Shown here piece after piece: positions 7,065 through 14,360 of a stretch of DNA of 28,054 nt. Origin of the DNA: JBOGEB01 sp050743125 (GTDB lineage Bacteria; Actinomycetota; Nitriliruptoria; Euzebyales; Egibacteraceae); assembly GCA_050743125.1 (NCBI GenBank), contig JBOGEB010000038.1, forward strand, positions 1 through 28,054, written 5' to 3'. The notes beneath the pieces were generated by a model, which saw only the letters and a program-made list of their open reading frames with translations, made no database searches and was not told the origin of the DNA. The translations under genes and the position numbers were made by a program. How positions within the stretch are numbered: position 1 is the stretch's first letter; the number at the start of each line of letters is the position of its first letter.

Positions 7065-8630
7065 GTGACGATCAAAGCGACCAGCGACCTGTGGTGGAAG
7101 AACGCCGTCATCTACTGCTTGGACGTCGAGACGTTCTTCGACTCCGACGGCGACGACGTGGCCGATTTCTACGGCGTCGACCCGCGCCTCGGGACGCTCG
7201 GCGACCTCACCGAGCTCCTGCGCACGGCCCGCGACCGGGGCCTGCGGGTGATCGCCGACCTGGTCGTCAACCACACCTCCACCGAGCACCCGTGGTTTCA
7301 AGCGGCCCGCGCGGACCGCGGCTCCCCCTACCGGGACTTCTACGTCTGGGCGGACGAGCAGCCACCCGGCCCGGCGGAGGTCGTGTTCCCAGGCGAGGAG
7401 GAGGACAACTGGACCTTCGACGAACAGGCCGGCCAGTGGTACCTCCACCGCTTCTACCGACACCAGCCCGACCTCAACATCACCAACCCGGCGGTGCGCG
7501 ACGAGATCGCCAAGGTGATCGGATTCTGGCTTCAGCAGGGCTTGTCGGGCTTCCGGGTCGACGCGGTGCCGTTCTTGATCGAGACCGCAGGCGAGGACCC
7601 CAAGGAGCTGCCCGACCCCCACGAGTACCTCCGCGACCTTCGGGCTTTCCTCGGACGCCGGAAGGGCGACGCGGCGCTCCTCGGCGAGGTCAACCTCGCG
7701 CCGAACGACCTCGCCTCCTACTTCGGCGAGAACGGCGACGAGCTGCACATGCTCTTCAACTTTCCCGCCATGCAGGCGCTCTACCTGTCGCTGGTGCGCG
7801 AGGACGCCGGGCCATTGCGTGAGGCGTTGGAGAGCCTGCCGCCGGCGCCGGACGACAGCCAGTGGGCGAACTTCGTGCGCAACCACGACGAGCTGACACT
7901 CGACAAGCGCAGCGAGGCCGAGCGTCAGGAGATCTTCGCGGCGTTCGGGCCCGACGAGGGCATGCAGCTGTACGGGCGCGGCCTGCGGCGGCGCCTGCCC
8001 TCGATGCTCGGCGGCGATCAGCGGCGCATCCGCATGGTCTACAGCCTGCTGTTCTCGCTGCCGGGCACGCCGGTGCTGTTCTACGGCGAGGAGATCGGCA
8101 TGGCCGAGAACCTCGACGTCGAGGGCCGCATGAGCGTGCGGACGCCGATGCAGCGGTCAAACGAGCCGAACGCCGGTTTCTCGACCGCGCCGGCCGAGCG
8201 GCTGCGGCGACCGGTCGTGGAAGGCGGCTTCGGACCGGCCAGGGTGAACGTCGCCGACCAACGACGTGACCCGAACTCGCTGCTGAGCTGGATGGAGCGG
8301 CTGATCCGCCAGCGCAAGGAGTGCCCCGAGTTCGGATGGGGCGCGTGCCAGCTCACCGATACCGGCAGCCCCGCCGTCTTCGCCCACCGCTGCGACTGGA
8401 ACGGCCGCGCTTTGCTCGCGCTGCACAACCTGTCCTCCAAGCCCGCGTCGATCACCCTGACGATCGACGAGCCGCAGGACTGCGACGGGCTGATCGACCT
8501 GCTCGGCGAGCGAGCGCTGACACCGCTGGACGGCAGAAGCGTCGGCGTCGATCTCGAAGGCTTCGGCTACCGCTGGTACCGCGTGCACCGCGCCGGCGAC
8601 CGCTCGGCGCTGGAGAAACCCGCCGGCTGA
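7065..8630 (+). CDS. Alpha-amylase family glycoside hydrolase (GH13, trehalose-synthase-like), with internal in-frame deletion
   Basis: The product is 521 residues from GTG 7065 with GAAGAAGG just upstream. The four GH13 signature regions are visible: DLVVNHTS, GFRVDAVPF (nucleophile Asp), GEVN (acid/base Glu) and FVRNHDE. GTPVLFYGEEIGM and RTPMQ follow. The start (SDLWWKNAVIYCLDVETFFD) matches the trehalose synthase/alpha-glucan family. After FFDSDGD the sequence jumps to DVADFYGVDPRLGTL. Relatives have about 35-37 extra residues here (GDFxGLxxRLDYLxxLGV...NRDDGYDV), which form part of the barrel's first repeats. The usual MQW is MQR here. Catalytic residues remain, but folding is doubtful; it may be an in-frame pseudogene. 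Substrates in the family are trehalose, maltose or alpha-glucans. Confidence 0.82.
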   Translation: MTIKATSDLWWKNAVIYCLDVETFFDSDGDDVADFYGVDPRLGTLGDLTELLRTARDRGLRVIADLVVNHTSTEHPWFQAARADRGSPYRDFYVWADEQPPGPAEVVFPGEEEDNWTFDEQAGQWYLHRFYRHQPDLNITNPAVRDEIAKVIGFWLQQGLSGFRVDAVPFLIETAGEDPKELPDPHEYLRDLRAFLGRRKGDAALLGEVNLAPNDLASYFGENGDELHMLFNFPAMQALYLSLVREDAGPLREALESLPPAPDDSQWANFVRNHDELTLDKRSEAERQEIFAAFGPDEGMQLYGRGLRRRLPSMLGGDQRRIRMVYSLLFSLPGTPVLFYGEEIGMAENLDVEGRMSVRTPMQRSNEPNAGFSTAPAERLRRPVVEGGFGPARVNVADQRRDPNSLLSWMERLIRQRKECPEFGWGACQLTDTGSPAVFAHRCDWNGRALLALHNLSSKPASITLTIDEPQDCDGLIDLLGERALTPLDGRSVGVDLEGFGYRWYRVHRAGDRSALEKPAG

Positions 8631-8669
8631 CCTCCAGCAGTGGATGCTGGATCGACGGGAAGGAGAGCC

Positions 8670-9293
8670 GTGCTCAACAGTGCAGAATCTCGCTGGTTCT
8701 TCAACGCTCCCCTCCCGGCAGAGGTCGACGACTGGTTCCTGGAGGGGCGCACGGTCGAGCCCCAGTCGCGGACTGACCGCTACCTCGTGTTCCCCGGATG
8801 CGACTGCCTCGGCGTCAAGATCAGAGACGCCGACCACCCCAAGGGCGGGAAGTTCGAGGTCAAAGCATTGGTCAGCGCTCCCCAGGTCACCAGGTTCTCC
8901 CCGAGCACCACCGCCCGAAGCGATGCCTGGGTCAAGTGGACGTGCCCTACGGAACTTTTTCCTGGCTGGGTGGAAGCCGTCACGGCCAGCGAGCCCTCCT
9001 GGCTGAAGGTCAAGAAACGGCGGTCACTGCGGAAGTTCTCGCTCGATGGCCACTACGCCGAAGTGAGAACAGATCTGCAGCCCGAGGAAGGATGCAACGT
9101 CGAGCTCGTCACCCTTCAGGTCGACGGGGATCTATGGTGGACGTTCGGCTTCGAGTCCTTCGGCCCCCGAGAGGCCGTGCGCTCCCATTTGTTCACCGTG
9201 GCCACCCGCTGGTTCGAACGCGACGCTCCGTGCGCCTTTGGTGTCGTCCAGTCGCTGTCGTACGCCACCTGGGTCGCTGGCTTCGCCGGGTGA
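8670..9293 (+). CDS. CYTH-like domain protein (tentative)
   Basis: The product is 207 residues from GTG 8670, chosen for the AAGGAGA ribosome binding site at 8660-8666. No family is recognised with certainty. The motif order resembles CYTH/triphosphate-tunnel proteins: ESRWFF at the start, a basic strand LGVKIRD, FEVKA, WVKW, a very basic KVKKRRSLRKF and then acidic strands CNVELVTL and WWTFGFESFG. Alternating charged residues on strands of this kind line the tunnel in CYTH enzymes, which bind triphosphates or adenylate products. The canonical ExExK at the extreme N-terminus is not exact. It lies 39 bp after the amylase-family gene and could be co-transcribed with it. Its GC content looks lower than that of its neighbours. 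Confidence 0.55.
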   Translation: MLNSAESRWFFNAPLPAEVDDWFLEGRTVEPQSRTDRYLVFPGCDCLGVKIRDADHPKGGKFEVKALVSAPQVTRFSPSTTARSDAWVKWTCPTELFPGWVEAVTASEPSWLKVKKRRSLRKFSLDGHYAEVRTDLQPEEGCNVELVTLQVDGDLWWTFGFESFGPREAVRSHLFTVATRWFERDAPCAFGVVQSLSYATWVAGFAG

Positions 9294-9431
9294 CGGCCAG
9301 ACTGAGTGGGCCGTACCAGCATCCGGACGGTGACGGCCGACTCGACGGCACCGCAGTCGCGGATGCCCTGCCGAGGTCCTCGTGAGCCGCGCTCAAGGTC
9401 ACCGCGGCGCCCTCAAGCGACAGGCTCGGAC

Positions 9432-10661
9432 TCACTGTCCGGGGGACCCCGGACGCCGTATGGCCTGCGGTTGCCGCCGCAGGCGAGTCTCGACGGGCCC
9501 GACCGCCCAGAACAGCAGGGGGTTGACGACAATCGAGATCAGGGCGCTGGCGAGGATGAGGTTGCGGCCCTCGTCCGAGAGCAGGCCGAGTGACCGGCCC
9601 ACCTCGGCGAGGATGAAGGAGAACTCCCCGATCTGGGCCAGGCCGGCGGCGACCACTAGGCCGGTCCACAGCGGCTGGCGCAGGGCCAGCACGATCAGCA
9701 GGGCGACTACCGACTTGCCGACCACGATGATCGCGACGACGGCGAGGATTCGGCCAGGCGCCTCCAACAGAAACACCGGGTCGAGGACCATGCCGACCGA
9801 GACGAAGAACAGCACGGCGAACGCCTCGCGCAGTGGCAGTGCCTCCTCGGCGGCGCGGTGGCTGAGCTCGGACTCGTTGACGACCACGCCGGCCAAGAAC
9901 GCCCCGAGGGCGAAAGAGATGTCGAACAGCTCGGCCGCACCGTAGGCGATGCCGAGCGACACGGCCAGGACGGCCAGGATGAACAGCTCCCGGGAGCCGG
10001 TCCGCTCCACGTGCGTCAGCAGCCGCGGAATGGCCCGCATCCCGATGACGAGCATCAGCGCGACGAACAGCGCCACCTTGCCGAGCGTGAGGGCCAGCGT
10101 GCCTACGAGGCTCTCGCCAGGTCCCATCGCGGTGCCACCCAACGACCCGGCGAGAATGGGGAGCAGGACAAGGGCGAGGACCACGACCAAGTCCTCGACG
10201 ATCAGCCAGCCGACCGCCACCTGCCCAGCCTGCCGCGGTAAATCTCCGGAGGCGGTGACCGCGCGCAGCAGCACGACGGTGCTGGCCACCGACAGCGCCA
10301 GACCGAAGACCAGCCCTTCGCCCACCGACCAGCCCCACCACCGAGTGACGCCGAAGGCGAGCGCGACCGCGACGGCGATCTGACCGACCGCACCCGGAAC
10401 GGCGACGCCACGTACGGCGATCAGGTCCTTGACGGAGAAGTGGATGCCGACGCCGAACATCAGCAGGATGACCCCGATCTCGGCGAGCTGAGGGGCCAGC
10501 TCGGCGTCGGCTACGAACCCCGGGGTGAACGGTCCCACCGCGATCCCGGCCAGCAAATAGCCGACGATCGTCGGCAGGCGCAGGCGCACCGCGAGCAAGC
10601 CACCAACGAACGCGGCCGACAGGCCCACGGCGATCGTGGCGATCAACGCTGTGTGGTGCAC
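9432..10661 (-). CDS. Cation/proton antiporter (CPA2/KefB-like), no RCK domain
   Basis: The product is 409 residues from GTG 10661; GGAGAG lies 9 bp upstream. An ATG at 10688 is an alternative start without a ribosome binding site. About twelve membrane segments are visible, among them LPTIVGYLLAGIAVGPFTPG, GVILLMFGVGIHFSVKDL and FALGAFLAGVVVNES. The late block FFVSVGMVLDP and GLAQIGEFSFILAEVG are typical of Na+(K+)/H+ exchangers of the KefB/YbaL group. Those proteins normally carry a cytoplasmic TrkA-N (RCK) domain after the membrane part. Here the protein stops about 15 residues after the last helix and no RCK sequence was recognised downstream. It probably exchanges K+ or Na+ for H+ at the cytoplasmic membrane. 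The next gene is convergent. Confidence 0.85.
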   Translation of the reverse strand: MHHTALIATIAVGLSAAFVGGLLAVRLRLPTIVGYLLAGIAVGPFTPGFVADAELAPQLAEIGVILLMFGVGIHFSVKDLIAVRGVAVPGAVGQIAVAVALAFGVTRWWGWSVGEGLVFGLALSVASTVVLLRAVTASGDLPRQAGQVAVGWLIVEDLVVVLALVLLPILAGSLGGTAMGPGESLVGTLALTLGKVALFVALMLVIGMRAIPRLLTHVERTGSRELFILAVLAVSLGIAYGAAELFDISFALGAFLAGVVVNESELSHRAAEEALPLREAFAVLFFVSVGMVLDPVFLLEAPGRILAVVAIIVVGKSVVALLIVLALRQPLWTGLVVAAGLAQIGEFSFILAEVGRSLGLLSDEGRNLILASALISIVVNPLLFWAVGPVETRLRRQPQAIRRPGSPGQ

Positions 10662-10769
10662 GCCTCCATACTCTCCAGACGTGCTCATGCTCGCGCTGGG
10701 GGGAGGCGCTCGGACACCTCCTCGACCACCTGCAGGCACCTCGGCAGAGCGGTTCCTCCGCGCCCCCTC

Positions 10770-10799
10770 GTAGCCTCAGGTAGCCTCAGGTAGCCTCAG
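10770..10799 (+). repeat. 10-bp tandem repeat (three copies) overlapping the stop codon of the AlbA/RecG-like gene
   Basis: Three consecutive perfect copies of gtagcctcag. The stop codon of the minus-strand gene (10798-10796) lies inside the last copy. Confidence 0.85.
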
Positions 10800-11953
10800 T
10801 CTGTACTGGCCGTAGGGCGGGGGAGGCAGACGAGGACCTCGTGGCTGTGGAGGCTGATTCCAACGTCCTTGCCGGTGGCCTCGCGCACGAGCCGGATCAT
10901 GCGACGGATTCCGGTGCCGGCTCGGGTGACCAGCCCGGCGTCGGACAGCCGTGCGTAGATCGCGGGATTTCGCACGACATGCGCGCCGGCGCGCATCGCC
11001 GCCTCGTCGATCGTGTTGGGGACGGCGCCGGGCGTGTGCACCTCGATCCGGTCGTCGAGGACGAACAGCCGCACCGGTCCGCGGACGGTGTAGTCGCGGT
11101 GGGCGAGGGCGTTGACGACCGCTTCCCGCAAGGCCGCCTCCGGAAGCTCCGGGTACCGCTCTGGCTCAAAGCCGCGGATCCGGTGCTCGGTGCGCAGATG
11201 CGTGTCGAGGTAGGCGGCCGCCCGGTCGAGCACGTCGAGCAGCCTGCCGCTCAGGTCGGTGCGGTCGGCTGGGTCGGCGGACGTGTCGACGCCGGGAAAC
11301 CGGGCGGCGGCGATGTGGGCGTAGGGAATCTGCCGCTGCGGCCTGCGCCCGAACAGGAGCACTCCCGCGACCGTCGCGTGGCGCCCGTCGAACAGCCGCC
11401 AGTTGCGCAGCAGTCGGGGAGGATCCTGTTCAGTGAGGTCGGAGAGCCCGGCGTCCTCCAGGTAGTCCTCGAACGCGTCGAGGTCCAGGTCTGCGAGGGT
11501 CGTGCTCGGCAGCGGGGTCTCGTCGAAGAACAGGCTGCCGGCCGCCTGGAACAACCGGAGGAGCTCCTCCCGGCTGGCCGACCGGCAGCGAGCGCCTGAG
11601 CGGATGGAGAACTTGCCGGACTTCGTGCGGTACGGCCTGGCAGAGCCCTTTGCGACGCTCACGACGACGACCGCACGACCGTCGAGCTCGATGACCTCGG
11701 TGAGCGCGGTGACCGGAGGCTCGCAGTGCTCGTAGGCCACCTCGTCGATCCTCAGCGCGAGCGCCTCGGGATCGTCCACCCCGGTCACGGTCCGGTCGCG
11801 GTCGCTCACGCCGAACACGACCTGACCGCCGTCCGTGTTCGCGAAGCAGACCAGCTGTTTCGCGACGGCGGCATGGGAGTCGAACCGCTCCTTGAAATCG
11901 GTGTGGAGGTTCTCGCCGCCGCGGATCCTCTGGCGCAGGTCCAGCGCGTCCAT
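10796..11953 (-). CDS. AlbA_2/Schlafen-like DNA-binding domain protein, RecG-like C-terminus
   Basis: The product is 385 residues from ATG 11953. No ribosome binding site is visible, so it may be leaderless. The N-terminal AlbA_2 (Schlafen-type) domain covers about residues 10-135, with HTDFKERF, then FANTDGGQVVFGVSDRD, and SGARCRSASREELLRLF. The C-terminal half has the RecG-like/HATPase_c_4 block: ELPEAALREAVVNALAHRDY, then VRLFVLDDRIEVHTPG and AGTGIRRMIRLVREA. Such proteins are annotated as transcriptional regulators or ATP-binding DNA-binding proteins and are frequent in mobile and defence regions. No helicase motor motifs are present, so a helicase function should not be inferred. It lies next to the nSTAND-WD40 remnant and the ATPase-methyltransferase-CARF operon. 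Confidence 0.83.
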   Translation of the reverse strand: MDALDLRQRIRGGENLHTDFKERFDSHAAVAKQLVCFANTDGGQVVFGVSDRDRTVTGVDDPEALALRIDEVAYEHCEPPVTALTEVIELDGRAVVVVSVAKGSARPYRTKSGKFSIRSGARCRSASREELLRLFQAAGSLFFDETPLPSTTLADLDLDAFEDYLEDAGLSDLTEQDPPRLLRNWRLFDGRHATVAGVLLFGRRPQRQIPYAHIAAARFPGVDTSADPADRTDLSGRLLDVLDRAAAYLDTHLRTEHRIRGFEPERYPELPEAALREAVVNALAHRDYTVRGPVRLFVLDDRIEVHTPGAVPNTIDEAAMRAGAHVVRNPAIYARLSDAGLVTRAGTGIRRMIRLVREATGKDVGISLHSHEVLVCLPRPTASTD

Positions 11954-12034
11954 GGCGGTACTGTGCCATAGCGCCCGGTCAGACCGGACGTGTGCGGGAC
12001 AGCGGAGGTACCCGGGCGCTCGCGCGGTGCTGCC

Positions 12035-12524
12035 TCAGTCGAGGTGGTAGGTGGCTCGTGGCGCGTCCGGGGGCGCGCCGGAGCCGGACGGCAGGTCGGG
12101 ACAGGTCCGCACGTACGGCCGGTCGGGGCCAACGAATTCGTTCCACTCGTCTTTGGTCATATTGCGCTTGGCCAGCGTGCAGGCGTGCCGGATCCACGCA
12201 TCGATCGTGACCGGCCACAGTCGCACGGTGTGGTCGGTGCGCGGCTGGCCGATCGGCTGGCCGATGGCGGTGCTCCAGCGCCTGCTGTAGCTGGTCTTGA
12301 GACCTCGGCGCGCCGTCCCGCCCGCGCAGCCGGCCGATCACGTCCTTGACGAACTCGGTGAGGTAGACGCCGCCAGTGGCTCCGAGCAACTCCACAGCTG
12401 CCTTCGCCGACTCGGGGACCTGGCCGAGCAGCGGGTAGACGACCGGCATGCACGCGGCGGCGACCAGCGCCGCGATCATCCCCGTCGGCGCCGCATCCTT
12501 CAGCCGCGCCCTGTAGCGGCGCAC
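12035..12524 (-). pseudogene. nSTAND/WD40-type protein reduced to its two ends
   Basis: From GTG 12524 the minus strand encodes RRYRARLKDAAPTGMIAALV and, further on, GATGGVYLTEFVKDVIGRLR. This is a hydrophobic N-terminal module seen ahead of NTPase domains in large STAND proteins. Only about 50 residues later, in another frame, comes DHTVRLWPVTIDAWIRHACT and DEWNEFVGPDRPYVRTCPDL. That is the last WD40 blade and the conserved C-terminal tail of nSTAND-WD40 proteins, ending with TGA at 12035. The whole NTPase and beta-propeller (normally over a thousand residues) is missing and the junction is out of frame. STAND proteins of this build are often defence or signalling proteins; this copy is dead. 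Confidence 0.62.
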
Positions 12525-12808
12525 CGTCGCGCGGATGGCCCCACGCGCTGGTCTTGCTCGACAAGCGCCTGCGGCGCCCGCGAGCGGTCCTGCGCTGATC
12601 CAGACGACGCCAAACCCTGATCCATCCGCGGTTTTGGCCCCTCCCTCACCCGGGCCGAATGCGGTCTGGCCAGCGCAACGGTACCTCGCCGGTGTCCTAG
12701 AGGCGGCGCAGCGTGCGCACGCAAGTACGCAACGATGACCACATGCGTGCTCATCGCCGACCGACGTTGCCGGCGGCCACGTCCAGTGCCACGCTGGCCC
12801 TGCCATAC
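12525..12808. other. Intergenic region without a recognised gene
   Basis: The stretch between the nSTAND remnant and the operator of the next operon holds only short overlapping frames with no family signature. It may contain more of the nSTAND gene's 5' end (frame open upstream of 12524) but nothing could be assigned. Confidence 0.5.
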
Positions 12809-12832
12809 CTAGACTAGGTCGAGTTAGTCTAG
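12809..12832. promoter_or_regulatory. Inverted repeat, candidate operator of the ATPase-methyltransferase-CARF operon
   Basis: CTAGACTA and TAGTCTAG form a perfect 8-bp inverted repeat separated by 8 bp. It lies 14 bp upstream of the first gene and covers the region where a -35 box would sit. This fits control by a dimeric regulator, possibly encoded elsewhere. Confidence 0.5.
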
Positions 12833-12833
12833 A

Positions 12834-12839
12834 TAGAAT
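12834..12839 (+). promoter_or_regulatory. -10 box of a probable leaderless promoter
   Basis: TAGAAT ends 7 bp before the ATG of the ATPase gene. This is the spacing typical of leaderless transcripts in actinobacteria, and it fits the absence of a ribosome binding site. No good -35 box was seen; the inverted repeat occupies that position. Confidence 0.5.
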
Positions 12840-12846
12840 ATGACTG

Positions 12847-14325
12847 ATGGAGCGGCCTGCGGATCTGTTCGACCGTGAGCGGGAGTGGTCCGACCTCCTC
12901 GGGTTCGCCACGAACGAAGGACCGGGAGCCCGTGTCGCGCTGCTCTACGGACGGCGGCGTCAGGGCAAGAGCTTTCTGCTGCGGCGGTTGGCGTCGGCGA
13001 CCGGCGGGTTCTACCACCAGGCGCTGGAGGAGGAGCGCGCCCAGGCTCTCGACCGTTTCGCCGCCGACTGGGGGACGGCGCTCGGTCTCGCCGGCCGGCT
13101 GCGCTTCGATGACTGGCTCGAGGCCCTGACCGCCCCGCTGGCGTTGCCACTGCCCGACGCCAAGCCGCGAGTCGTGGTCCTGGACGAGTTGCCCTATCTG
13201 CTGCGGCATTCACCAGAGCTGCCCTCCGCGCTCCAGCGACTGTACGACGACGGCCGCAATCGCCCGGACGCCCCCCCGGTCCGACTGGTGGTCTGCGGAT
13301 CAGCGCTGTCGGTCATGACCGAGCTGCTGTCCGGCACGAAGGCGCTGCGGGGACGCGCGACGCTGGGCCTGCTGCTCCGGCCCTTCGACTACCGCCAGGC
13401 CGCGGCGTTCTGGGGGATCGGCGACCCCGAGACGGCCCTGCTCGTCCACGCCGTCGTCGGTGGCACCCCTGGCTACCGAGACCTGCTCGCGAGCGCCCCA
13501 CGTACCGCCGACGAGTTCGCGGAATGGCTCGCCGAGGGCGTGCTCAACCCCTCACACGCGCTGTTCAAGGAAGCTGACTACCTGCTGACCGAGGATCCAC
13601 GGCTGACGGATCGGGCGGTCTACCACTCTGTGCTGACCGCGATCAGCGGCGGCAGCACTCGACCGGCTCAGATCGGTGCCGTCGTCGGGCGCGACGCGCG
13701 GGCACTCACCCACCCGCTGCACGTCCTGGAGACCGCCGGCCTGATCCACCGCGATGATGACGTGCTGCTGCAGCGTCGGCCGTCCCTGTCGGTCGCCGAC
13801 CCGATCGTGCGCTTCGCACACCTCGTCATCCGTCCACGTCTGGCCGCCCTCGAGGACCGGCGCACGAGCCAGGCATGGGCGGCAGCGCAGCCGACGTTCG
13901 CGGCGGGCGTCCTTGGTCCCCATTTCGAGCACCTCGCTCGTGAGTGGACGGCCCGGTTCGCCAGCAGCGAAACCCTCGGCGGCGAGATCGGCGAGGTCAG
14001 CCGGACCGTGGTCAACGACCGCGCCGGGCGCACGCAGCACGAGGTCGATGTCGTCGCCCTCGCGGCGGGCCAGCGCCGTCAGGCGCCCAGCCCGACCGTA
14101 CGGGTGCTGGGCGAGGCGAAGGCGTCCGACCGTCCCCGCACGATTGCCGATCTCCAGCGCCTCGAGCACATCCGGCGGCTGTTGGTAGGGCGCGGCGTCG
14201 ATGCCGATGGCGCCCGGCTGCTCCTGTTTGGGCGCAGCGGGTTCGACGAGCAACTGCGCGCAGCGCAGCGCCAGCGACCCGATGTCGTCCTCGTAGACCT
14301 CGACCGGCTATACCGGGGCGATTGA
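12847..14325 (+). CDS. ATP-binding protein with C-terminal DUF234/PD-(D/E)XK nuclease-like domain
   Basis: The product is 492 residues from ATG 12847, probably translated leaderless. The N-terminal part is an archaeal-type AAA ATPase: PADLFDREREWSDLL opening, Walker A LLYGRRRQGKSFLLRRL (about residues 34-50), Walker B VVVLDELPYLL (about residues 110-120) and sensor-like VCGSALSVM. A winged-helix region follows (about residues 250-320; ISGGSTRPAQIGAVV). The C-terminal domain has FEHLAREW, EVDVVALA and VLGEAK in order, the E / D / ExK pattern of DUF234-type restriction-endonuclease-fold domains, so the nuclease site looks intact. Family members are poorly characterised and often lie in mobile or defence contexts. 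It is the first gene of an apparent operon with the methyltransferase and CARF-like genes (gap 35 bp, then a 4-bp overlap). Confidence 0.8.
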   Translation: MERPADLFDREREWSDLLGFATNEGPGARVALLYGRRRQGKSFLLRRLASATGGFYHQALEEERAQALDRFAADWGTALGLAGRLRFDDWLEALTAPLALPLPDAKPRVVVLDELPYLLRHSPELPSALQRLYDDGRNRPDAPPVRLVVCGSALSVMTELLSGTKALRGRATLGLLLRPFDYRQAAAFWGIGDPETALLVHAVVGGTPGYRDLLASAPRTADEFAEWLAEGVLNPSHALFKEADYLLTEDPRLTDRAVYHSVLTAISGGSTRPAQIGAVVGRDARALTHPLHVLETAGLIHRDDDVLLQRRPSLSVADPIVRFAHLVIRPRLAALEDRRTSQAWAAAQPTFAAGVLGPHFEHLAREWTARFASSETLGGEIGEVSRTVVNDRAGRTQHEVDVVALAAGQRRQAPSPTVRVLGEAKASDRPRTIADLQRLEHIRRLLVGRGVDADGARLLLFGRSGFDEQLRAAQRQRPDVVLVDLDRLYRGD

Positions 14326-14360
14326 GCGGACCGATTGAGCGGATCAAGGAGGGGGCGCAC

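Noticed and set aside
9193..10341. Minus-strand frame of 382 codons overlapping the antiporter
   Set aside because: It is a shifted frame of the antiporter gene with no family pattern; it was checked for an RCK domain and none was seen.
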